From the NCBI RefSeq assembly GCF_900343025.1, contig NZ_OUND01000003.1, positions 62,001-126,000 on the forward strand: a stretch of DNA of 64,000 nt. Reading direction: 5' to 3'. Of this stretch, positions 56,357 through 64,000 are shown piece by piece. Made by a program: the position numbers and the translations under genes. The stretch is from Arsenophonus endosymbiont of Aleurodicus floccissimus (GTDB lineage: Bacteria; Pseudomonadota; Gammaproteobacteria; Enterobacterales; Enterobacteriaceae). The notes under the pieces were generated by a model. It was not told the origin of the DNA, made no database searches, and was given only the letters and a program-made list of their open reading frames with translations. Positions within the stretch are counted from its first letter, which is position 1. Each line of letters begins with the position of its first letter.

Positions 56357-58483
56357 TTGCTTAATCCTATTGTTCGTAAATTTCAATATGGCCAGCATAC
56401 CGTCACTATCGAAACGGGTATGATGGCGCGTCAAGCGACTGCTGCAGTTATGGTTAATATGGATGATACAGCCGTATTTGTCACTGTTGTTGGGCAGAAA
56501 AAAGTGAAAGAAGGGCAGGATTTCTTTCCGCTGACAGTTAACTATCAGGAACGATCTTATGCTGCCGGCCGAATCCCCGGTAGTTTTTTCCGTCGTGAAG
56601 GTCGTCCTGGTGAAGGTGAAACACTGATAGCCAGACTGATTGATCGTCCACTTCGTCCCTTGTTTCCAGAGGGATTTGTCAATGAAATACAAATTATTGC
56701 TACGGTTGTATCCATTAATCCGCAAGTGAATCCAGATATTGTTGCTATGATCGGCGCCTCTGCTGCATTATCTATATCGGGTATTCCATTTAATGGCCCT
56801 ATTGGTGCAGCGCGTGTTGGTTATATTGATGACCAGTATGTTTTAAATCCCACCGTTTATGAGTTGAAAAGCAGTCGCTTAGATTTAGTTGTCGCAGGTA
56901 CGTCGAGTACGGTACTAATGGTAGAGTCTGAAGCTGATTTATTGACGGAAGAGCAGATGCTTGGTGCGGTTGTTTTTGGTCACGAGCAACAGCAAATCGT
57001 GATTGATAATATTAATGCCCTGGCAGCCGAAACGGGTAAAGAAAAATGGGATTGGCAGCCTGAAGCGATTAATGAAGAATTACATAATCGTATTGCTCAA
57101 TTAGCTGAACAGCGGTTAGGTGATGCTTATCGTATTAATGAAAAACAAGAACGTTACACTAACGTTGATGCAATTAAAGAAGATGTCGCTAATGCGCTTT
57201 TGGTAGAAAATGAATCTTTAGATGTTGCTGAGATAAACGATATTCTTTCTGGTTTAGAGAAAAAAGTTGTCCGTACGCGGGTATTAAAAGGTGAACGGCG
57301 GATTGATGGGCGAGAAAAAGACATGGTACGTGCACTTGATGTCCGTACGGGTGTATTACCTCGTACCCATGGTTCAGCATTATTTACGCGCGGAGAAACG
57401 CAGGCGTTGGTCACGGCAACTCTTGGTACTGAACGTGATGCGCAAGTTATTGACGAGCTGATGGGTGAATATACCGATCGTTTTCTATTCCATTATAATT
57501 TTCCACCTTATTCAGTAGGTGAAACAGGCATGGTCGGTTCGCCAAAAAGGCGTGAAATTGGCCATGGGCGTTTGGCTAAGCGTGGAGTATTGGCGGTGAT
57601 GCCGAACCAGTCAGAGTTTCCCTATACTGTACGTGTAGTGTCTGAAATTACTGAATCTAATGGCTCTTCTTCTATGGCTTCCGTCTGTGGGGCATCATTA
57701 GCATTAATGGATGCCGGTGTTCCAATTAAGGCAGCGGTAGCCGGTATTGCAATAGGATTAGTGAAAGAAAACGATGATTTTGTTGTGCTTTCCGATATCT
57801 TGGGTGATGAAGATCATTTAGGCGATATGGATTTTAAAGTCGCGGGTAGTCGTGAAGGTATTAGTGCTCTGCAAATGGATATCAAAATTGAGGGCATTAC
57901 GCGTGAAATTATGCAAGTTGCGTTAAACCAGGCAAAAGGGGCTCGTTTACACATTTTAAGTGTTATGGAAGAGGCTATTAATGGCCATCGTGAAGAGATT
58001 TCTGAGTTTGCGCCACGTATTCATACTATCCACATCAATCCTGATAAGATCAAAGATATAATAGGTAAAGGTGGTTCTGTCATTAGAGCGTTGACTGAAG
58101 AAACCGGTACTACGATTGAAATTGATGATGATGGTACCGTAAAAATTGCTGCAACCGATAGTTCTAAAACAGAATCTGCTATTCGTCGTATTGAAGATAT
58201 TACCGCAGAAGTTGAAGTTGGTCGTATCTATCAGGGCAAAGTCACACGTATAGTTGACTTTGGTGCTTTTGTTGCTATTGGTGGTGGTAAAGAAGGGCTG
58301 GTGCACATCTCTCAGATAGCAGAAAAACGCGTTGAAAAAGTTATTGATTACTTACAGTTAGGTCAGGAAGTGCCAGTCAAAGTATTGGAAATTGATCGGC
58401 ATGGTCGTATTCGCCTTAGTATTAAAGAGGCGGTTTCTACTGAAAAACCTGCTGAAACAGAAACACAGATTTCTGCAGAATAA
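56357..58483 (+). CDS. pnp: Polyribonucleotide nucleotidyltransferase
   Basis: Phosphorolytic 3'-5' exoribonuclease, degradosome component. 708 residues (E. coli 711). TTG start giving [20 protein letters not shown], as in E. coli. Two RNase PH domains ([20 protein letters not shown]; catalytic block [20 protein letters not shown]), KH domain ([20 protein letters not shown]) and S1 domain ([20 protein letters not shown]). Intact. Confidence 0.98.
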   Translation: MLNPIVRKFQYGQHTVTIETGMMARQATAAVMVNMDDTAVFVTVVGQKKVKEGQDFFPLTVNYQERSYAAGRIPGSFFRREGRPGEGETLIARLIDRPLRPLFPEGFVNEIQIIATVVSINPQVNPDIVAMIGASAALSISGIPFNGPIGAARVGYIDDQYVLNPTVYELKSSRLDLVVAGTSSTVLMVESEADLLTEEQMLGAVVFGHEQQQIVIDNINALAAETGKEKWDWQPEAINEELHNRIAQLAEQRLGDAYRINEKQERYTNVDAIKEDVANALLVENESLDVAEINDILSGLEKKVVRTRVLKGERRIDGREKDMVRALDVRTGVLPRTHGSALFTRGETQALVTATLGTERDAQVIDELMGEYTDRFLFHYNFPPYSVGETGMVGSPKRREIGHGRLAKRGVLAVMPNQSEFPYTVRVVSEITESNGSSSMASVCGASLALMDAGVPIKAAVAGIAIGLVKENDDFVVLSDILGDEDHLGDMDFKVAGSREGISALQMDIKIEGITREIMQVALNQAKGARLHILSVMEEAINGHREEISEFAPRIHTIHINPDKIKDIIGKGGSVIRALTEETGTTIEIDDDGTVKIAATDSSKTESAIRRIEDITAEVEVGRIYQGKVTRIVDFGAFVAIGGGKEGLVHISQIAEKRVEKVIDYLQLGQEVPVKVLEIDRHGRIRLSIKEAVSTEKPAETETQISAE

Positions 58484-58521
58484 TTTGACGTAAGGCTCGG
58501 TGTCCTGTAAAAAGAGCACCT

Positions 58522-58546
58522 GCTCAGTTATTTTTAATAACTGAGC
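58522..58546 (+). terminator. Hairpin between pnp and nlpI
   Basis: 11-bp perfect stem GCTCAGTTATT/AATAACTGAGC, TTT loop, 38 nt after pnp. No T-run after it; more likely a 3'-end or processing hairpin than a full terminator. Confidence 0.55.
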
Positions 58547-58607
58547 CTCCGGTAATTGTGGGGATTGACGGGATATATTGATTAGTTTCTGTCTTTGGGA
58601 GAAGGAA

Positions 58608-59477
58608 ATGAATTCTTTTCTGCGCTGGCTGCTCTATACTGCTGCTATTGTTTTTATTGTCGGTTGCAGCAGTGAAAACTGGCGTAAAAATGAAGTCTTT
58701 GCTGTCCCATTGCAACAAGAAGTAATATTGGCTCGTATGGAACAGATCCTTGCGAGCTGGTCGTTGTCCGATGATGAATATGCACAGCTTTTATATGAAC
58801 GCGGTGTGTTGTATGATAGTCTCGGATTGAGAGCGTTAGCGTGCAATGATTTTACCATGGCGCTAGCTATACGTCCTGATATTCCGGAAGTTTTTAATTT
58901 TCTGGAAATATATTTTACACAGGCAAGCAATTTTGATGCTGCCTATGAAGCGTTTGATTCTGTTTTAGAGCTTGATCCAACTTACAATTTCGCGCGCATG
59001 AATCGGGGTATTGCACTGTATTATGGTGGGAGATATCGATTGGCGCAGGGTGATCTGCTAGCGTATTATCGACAAGATCCAAATGATCCTTTCCGCAGTT
59101 TATGGCTTTATTTAGTGGAGAAAGAGATAAAACCAAAAATGGCGCAAGCCAATTTGTTATTTTGTTATAACCAAGCGGAAAAAGGGCAATGGGGCTGGAA
59201 TATAGTTGAATTCTATTTAGGTAAAATCAGTGAAAAAACATTGATGGTTTGCCTGAAAGAGAATTCAACAGATAACACTTCGCTCGCTGAGCATCTTAGT
59301 GAAACTAATTTCTATTTAGGTAAATATTACCTAAGTCTGGGGGATAATGATAACGCTATGGCGTTATTCAAGCTTACGGTAGCTAGCAATGCACATAGTT
59401 TTGTTGAGTACCGTTATGCTCTGTTGGGACTGGCTTTGTTAGGTCAGGCACAAGACGATCTTTCAGAATCAGGCTAA
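58608..59477 (+). CDS. nlpI: Lipoprotein NlpI, TPR protein
   Basis: Outer-membrane lipoprotein that brings peptidoglycan hydrolases such as MepS to Prc for degradation. From ATG 58608 (GAAGG upstream) 289 residues (E. coli 294). Lipobox FIVGC puts the lipidated Cys at position 20. TPR repeats follow: [59 protein letters not shown]. Slightly more drift than its neighbours but intact. Confidence 0.95.
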   Translation: MNSFLRWLLYTAAIVFIVGCSSENWRKNEVFAVPLQQEVILARMEQILASWSLSDDEYAQLLYERGVLYDSLGLRALACNDFTMALAIRPDIPEVFNFLEIYFTQASNFDAAYEAFDSVLELDPTYNFARMNRGIALYYGGRYRLAQGDLLAYYRQDPNDPFRSLWLYLVEKEIKPKMAQANLLFCYNQAEKGQWGWNIVEFYLGKISEKTLMVCLKENSTDNTSLAEHLSETNFYLGKYYLSLGDNDNAMALFKLTVASNAHSFVEYRYALLGLALLGQAQDDLSESG

Positions 59478-59581
59478 CAGTAGCGACGAACATATCATCA
59501 CTGTTTTTTTAAGTCTTCATCGATTGTGATGAGCGCTTGTTGTTAGTTTAATAACATAATTTGAGCCAGTTCACATTTTAA

Positions 59582-59659
59582 ATGAAAATGACCGAATTTC
59601 TTTTCGCAGAGTTATGTAAGCTGGCCGCCATAATAAATGAGGCACTTTTGCATGATTAA
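59582..59659 (+). CDS. yrbN: Small protein YrbN-like, 25 residues, overlapping the deaD start
   Basis: ATG 59582 opens [25 protein letters not shown] and stops at 59657-59659, overlapping the deaD ATG (59652) by 8 nt. E. coli has a verified small protein gene, yrbN (about 26 codons), at exactly this place between nlpI and deaD. Preservation of an open frame ending on the deaD start in AT-drifted DNA suggests selection, probably for translational coupling to deaD. Similarity to the E. coli sequence is from memory. Confidence 0.7.
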   Translation: MKMTEFLFAELCKLAAIINEALLHD

Positions 59660-61481
59660 TGAGACTAAAATCTCTTTTGCTGATTTAGGTTTATCAACAC
59701 CGATTCTTTCTGCACTAAATGACCTTGGTTATGAAAAACCATCGCCAATCCAGCAGCAATGTATCCCCTATTTATTAGATGGGTGTGACGTATTAGGTAT
59801 GGCACAAACCGGTAGTGGTAAAACCGCCGCTTTTAGTTTACCGTTATTACATAATATAGATATCACATTGAAAGCCCCTCAAATCTTAGTGTTGGCACCA
59901 ACGCGTGAGTTAGCCGTACAAGTTGCGGAAGCCATGGGTGAATTCTCCAAACACATGCGTTCAGTAAATGTAGTTGCACTTTATGGTGGGCAGCGTTACG
60001 ATTCGCAACTACGCGCACTAAGGCAAGGCCCGCAAATTGTAGTAGGAACTCCGGGTCGCTTATTAGATCACTTGAAACGAGGGACGCTAAATTTATCCCA
60101 TTTACGTGGCTTGGTTCTTGATGAAGCGGACGAAATGTTACGTATGGGGTTCATTGAAGACGTTGAAAATATCATGAGTCAGATCCCAACCGAGCATCAA
60201 ACGGCACTATTTTCTGCCACAATGCCGGAAGCGATCCGTCGTATTACCCGTCGTTTTATGAAATCACTAAAAGAGATCAGCATTCAATCCAGTGTGACGA
60301 CGCGTCCAGATATTACCCAAAGTTATTGGTCTGTCTATGGTATGCGTAAAAATGAAGCATTAGTTCGTTTTTTGGAGGCTGAAGATTTTGATGCGGCAAT
60401 TATTTTTGTACGCACTAAAAATGCTACATTAGAGGTTGCTGAAGCGCTTGAACGTAATGGCTATAATAGCTCGGCTCTAAATGGCGATATGAATCAAGCT
60501 CTACGTGAGCAAACCTTAGAGCGTTTGAAAGATGGCCGTCTTGATATATTAATTGCCACCGATGTCGCAGCACGTGGTCTAGATGTTGAACGCATTAGTT
60601 TAGTTGTTAATTATGACATACCGATGGATGCAGAATCTTATGTGCATCGAATTGGTCGTACCGGTCGGGCAGGTCGAGCTGGGCGTGCTATTTTGTTTGT
60701 CGATAACCGTGAACGTCGACTACTACGCAATATTGAACGTACCATGAAGCAACCAATTTCCGAAATTGAGTTACCAAGCTCTGCGCTTTTAAGTGAACGT
60801 CGCCAAGCTAAATTTACTGAAAATATTCAAAAGCAATTAGAAAGTGGTGATTTAGAGAAATATCGTGCACTACTGGCTAAATTAGTTGTTGATGATGATC
60901 TGGATATGGAAACCTTAGCTTTAGCACTATTAAAAATGGCGCAAGGTGATCGGCCGCTAATATTGCCACCTGATCCTGTTCGTCGTGTAAAACGTGAATT
61001 TAATTCACGTGATGAGCGTCGTTGCAGTAAAGGCACTTTTGAACGTAGCTCGCGTCTTGAGCGTCGTGATGTCAGTGATATGGAATTGTACCGTATTGAA
61101 GTTGGTCGTGATGATGGCGTTGAAGTTCGCCATATTGTCGGTGCAATTGCTAACGAAGCAGATATTAGTAGTCGTTATATTGGTAATATTAAGTTGTTTG
61201 CTTCACACTCAACAATAGAGTTACCAAAAGGTATGCCGAATGAATTACTTAATCATTTGACACGTACAAGTATTTTGAATAAGCCAATGCAAATGCAATT
61301 GTTAGGTGAAGCACAATCGTTTGAACGTCGTGGTAACGGTGGGCAGCGTAATGGTGGTGAATTACGTGAGCGAGGACGTCGCTTTGGTAATGAACGTCGT
61401 AGTGAGCGTGAACAGTTACGTGGTCGTAACGAAGGGAATAATAACGCTGGATTACGCCGTCGTAGCAATCACAATATCTAA
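59652..61481 (+). CDS. deaD: ATP-dependent RNA helicase DeaD (CsdA)
   Basis: Cold-shock DEAD-box helicase for 50S assembly and mRNA decay. From ATG 59652 609 residues (E. coli 629), with GAGG at 59639-59642. An ATG at 59637 adds five residues. Q motif ([13 protein letters not shown]), motif I AQTGSGKT at 51-58, DEAD box [15 protein letters not shown], motif [16 protein letters not shown]-binding domain with [20 protein letters not shown] and an Arg/Gly-rich tail, shorter than in E. coli. Confidence 0.97.
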   Translation: MINETKISFADLGLSTPILSALNDLGYEKPSPIQQQCIPYLLDGCDVLGMAQTGSGKTAAFSLPLLHNIDITLKAPQILVLAPTRELAVQVAEAMGEFSKHMRSVNVVALYGGQRYDSQLRALRQGPQIVVGTPGRLLDHLKRGTLNLSHLRGLVLDEADEMLRMGFIEDVENIMSQIPTEHQTALFSATMPEAIRRITRRFMKSLKEISIQSSVTTRPDITQSYWSVYGMRKNEALVRFLEAEDFDAAIIFVRTKNATLEVAEALERNGYNSSALNGDMNQALREQTLERLKDGRLDILIATDVAARGLDVERISLVVNYDIPMDAESYVHRIGRTGRAGRAGRAILFVDNRERRLLRNIERTMKQPISEIELPSSALLSERRQAKFTENIQKQLESGDLEKYRALLAKLVVDDDLDMETLALALLKMAQGDRPLILPPDPVRRVKREFNSRDERRCSKGTFERSSRLERRDVSDMELYRIEVGRDDGVEVRHIVGAIANEADISSRYIGNIKLFASHSTIELPKGMPNELLNHLTRTSILNKPMQMQLLGEAQSFERRGNGGQRNGGELRERGRRFGNERRSEREQLRGRNEGNNNAGLRRRSNHNI

Positions 61482-61511
61482 TGTAAGCGGATTATTGTCC
61501 TATTTAGTGTC

Positions 61512-61544
61512 AAAAGCTGAATTCAATTGAATTCAGCTTTTTTG
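61512..61544. terminator. Bidirectional terminator between deaD and btsR
   Basis: 13-bp perfect stem AAAAGCTGAATTC/GAATTCAGCTTTT, AATT loop, T-runs on both strands; located between convergent genes. Confidence 0.88.
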
Positions 61545-61559
61545 TTTATTAAAGAGTTA

Positions 61560-62289
61560 TTAACCGAATTGGCATAATCCTAACGCCTCTTTAAAGACTT
61601 TTAGGTAACGACGGCTGATCGGAATATGTTGACTATTACTTAATACCAGTTTTGCCTGACTATTTTCAGTAAAAGTAATTTCTTTTAGTTGGGCCATATT
61701 GATTAAATATTGGTGGTGGCAACGAACCAATGTGGTACGCATCTCAATAGTGCGTAGTGTCAGCTCGGTAAATCCTTCTTGATTTTTGTTATTCATAATA
61801 TATACACCATTCATACGAGATGTAATGTAGAGCACTTCGCCAAGGGGTATTAACCAAATACGATTGTGGCCTACACAGGGAATGTATTTAAGGGAGATCT
61901 ATTACTCGACAATTGTTCAATATTCTATTTTGTCGATAGTGATGTAATCGCTGAAGGGTTTTTGATAAACGGTTTTTTTCTAACGGTTTTAGCAAATAGT
62001 CAAAAACGTGCGCTTCAAAAGCTTGAATAGCGTATTCGTCGAAAGCGGTAACAAATATAATATAAGGCCGATGTTGCGGACCGAGCATTTGTATCATTTC
62101 AAGTCCTGTAATGCGAGGCATTTGAATATCAAGGAAAACAACATCCTGTTTTTTATGATGAATAACCCTGAGCGCTTCAATGGCATTAGAGCATTCGCTG
62201 ATAATATCAATATTAGCTTCCTGCTCTAAAAGGTAACATAAATTCTCGCGTGCAAGAGGTTCGTCATCAACAATTACAATCTTGATTGT
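61560..62289 (-). pseudogene. btsR: LytTR-type response regulator BtsR (YehT), frameshifted, start codon lost
   Basis: Response regulator of the pyruvate-sensing BtsS/BtsR system, which activates the transporter BtsT. The receiver domain reads from [16 protein letters not shown] with the phospho-acceptor D in [14 protein letters not shown] and the KP block [11 protein letters not shown]. Codon 1 is ACA rather than ATG and there is no good alternative start. The frame breaks near 61890 (RVIDLP-stop), and KYIPCVGHNRIWLIPLGEV through the LytTR domain (FTELTLRTIEMRTTLVRCHH, PISRRYLKVFKEALGL) is in the next frame. Confidence 0.9.
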
Positions 62290-62305
62290 TAAGCCGCCTG
62301 GTTTG

Positions 62306-63923
62306 TTACGTTAATATCGGGGGATACAAAGCCTGACACAAGTAAAGCGTTCTGGTAGGCAGAGAAGATATTGATACCATATTGTTCACCGTAGTGGAGT
62401 TTCAGACGCTTATCTACCAGGTTTATGCCTAAATCCATCATTATCTTTAATTTCAATATAAATATGCCCATGTTGTTGAAAAACAAGAAGGCTAATTTGA
62501 CCAGTATTTAATAAACGTATGGTTCCATGTTTGATCGCATTTTCAACTAAGGGTTGTAGTGAAAATACTGGTATAATTTAGTGGCTTGCAGTTTTGGCGG
62601 GATCTGGATTTTAATTTTGTAAGTAAGTGTTTACATATTAAATTTCGTCATACAATATTGTTATCGTTTCAGGGCGTTTTAAATTTTTATGCAAGAAGGT
62701 AGAGCGGGAGTTTATCAGTTCAGTAGCTTGTTTGCGGTCTTTAAGTATCAAGTATCACTGCTTGTAGGGTATTGAGTGCATTAAATAAAAAGTGAGGATT
62801 AACTTGTGCATGAAGCAATTTTATTTCTGACTTTAACAAAGATTGTTTATTTCGTTCATATTGGCCAGATATGAGGCTAGCAATAGCCTCTCCTAAAGTA
62901 AGATTAATTGAACTAAATAATCGATTTTTCTCCTCATAAAGCTTAATGTTACCAATAACTTGTTGATTTTCTGCTCGTAACGGGATCACTAAAACTGAAC
63001 CAATTTTACAGTTGATACTGATTGAACATTGATAGGGTTCTTCATTTCCATCTGTGTATACCACCTGATTATTTTTAATCGCACGCATTGTTGGTTTAGA
63101 AGTAAGTTTAGCGCCGGCAATATGATGATCAGAACCAATGCCAACAAAAGCGATAATTTTTTCTGTATCAGTGATTACAACTGCACCAATTTGTAACTGT
63201 TGATAAATAATATTAGCAATATACATACTATCATGAGTATTAAATCCTTGGCGCAATATTCCTTCGGTACGAGCTGCAATTTTTAACGCTTGGGTAGAAA
63301 AGGCAGTGGTATATTTTTCAATAATAGCTCGCCTATCTAACAAAACGAATAAATATCGTTGCACCAACAAGGTTATTGCTAATAATCATCGGTAGGGCAA
63401 TATTTTTAAACAGGGCGATAGCGTTAGTAAAGGGTTTTGTTAGTAATAAAATGATTAACATTTGCAGAATTACAGCTAAAAAAGTCACACTACCAGCAAT
63501 ATAGGGATTAAACAGCTTGTTGATTTACATCTGTTTTAGATAGTAGCGATGTACCAGTCCGCCAATTAAACCTTCCATAATCGTTGACAGCATGCAACTA
63601 GATGCTGTTGCACTACCGAGTGAATAACGGTATATTCCGCCGGTAATACCAACCAATATTCCCATACTGGGACCGCCGAGGAAACCGCTTAATACGGTAC
63701 TGATGGCACGAGTGTTAGCAATTGCATCACCAATATATAACCCCAAATAGCTACCGATAATTGAAAAAACAGCAAAGATAACATAACACATCAGTTTATG
63801 AGGGATAAAAATCGTGACTTTTAATAATGGAATAATGAGCGGGGTTTTACTAAGTATCCAGGCGATAATTAAATAAACACACATTTGTTGGAGTAATAAT
63901 ATTAATAAATCAAAGGCATACAT
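62306..63923 (-). pseudogene. btsS: LytS-type sensor kinase BtsS (YehU), several frameshifts
   Basis: Partner kinase of BtsR. Starts MYAFDLLILLLQQMCVYLII at 63923, with several transmembrane helices and IANTRAISTVLSGFLGGPSM. Frame breaks near 63525 and between 63370 and 63525. The GAF-like part (STQALKIAARTEGILRQGFN, CKIGSVLVIPLRAENQQVIG) and the His-kinase phosphorylation region LLHAQVNPHFLFNALNT are in one frame. After that the dimerisation and ATPase part is scattered over three frames (GINLVDKRLKLHYGEQYGIN) to about 62306. Confidence 0.9.
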
Positions 63924-64000
63924 AGTGAATCCAGTAAAAAATACATTTCATGGTATCGCATAACTGAATGAGCAGGACTAAAATTGAATGGTTACTAGTC
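63924..64000. other. Upstream of btsS, nothing recognised
   Basis: The last 77 bp precede btsS on the minus strand; AT-rich, with no feature I can support. Confidence 0.4.

Overview
The window is a stretch of chromosome from a gammaproteobacterium of the Enterobacterales. Protein similarity and gene order place it nearest the Morganellaceae (the Proteus/Providencia/Arsenophonus side). The DNA is AT-rich, intergenic stretches are long, and many conserved genes are broken by one or a few lesions. That is the pattern of a recently host-restricted symbiont, with Arsenophonus-like the best guess; the genus is inference from recalled protein sequences, not from a search.

Two blocks that lie apart on the E. 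coli chromosome are joined here. Block 1 (1-34274) follows the E. coli 94-96 min order: psd, rsgA, orn, tRNA-Gly, [queG and nnr lost], tsaE, amiB, mutL, miaA, hfq, hflX, hflK, hflC, purA, nsrR, rnr, rlmB, rpsF, priB, rpsR, rplI, then a decayed zone (fklB, cysQ, ytfJ, ytfK, a nitrilase) around an intact M13 metallopeptidase, then tamA, tamB, ytfP, ppa and a broken fbp. Block 2 (34443-61481) follows the E. coli 73-71 min order: argR, mdh, sfsB, a Mu-type DNA-binding pseudogene, ispB, rplU, rpmA, obgE, dacB, greA, yhbY, rlmE, ftsH, folP, glmM, secG, tRNA-Leu, tRNA-fMet, rimP, nusA, infB, rbfA, truB, rpsO, pnp, nlpI, yrbN, deaD. The window ends in a decayed btsR/btsS two-component pair.

What survives is information processing (ribosomal proteins, tRNA and rRNA modification, IF2, NusA, PNPase, RNase R, DeaD), membrane quality control (FtsH/HflKC, SecG, TamAB), cell wall and isoprenoid synthesis (GlmM, AmiB, IspB) and a little central metabolism (Mdh, PurA, FolP, Ppa). 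What is lost is mostly regulation and peripheral metabolism: ArgR, SfsB, BtsSR, YtfK, FklB, CysQ, Fbp, PBP4 (DacB), YhbY and a nitrilase. Four otherwise well-kept genes (amiB, mutL, rnr, obgE) carry single-base frame disruptions. These could be real decay, slippage-rescued sites or assembly errors, and they are the most useful things to check.

I found no CRISPR array, insertion sequence, prophage block or novel multi-gene system. The most interesting non-coding candidate is a long gene-free stretch after the tRNA-Gly gene with two perfect DnaA boxes and one near-perfect box. It sits where E. coli keeps the DnaA-titrating locus datA.
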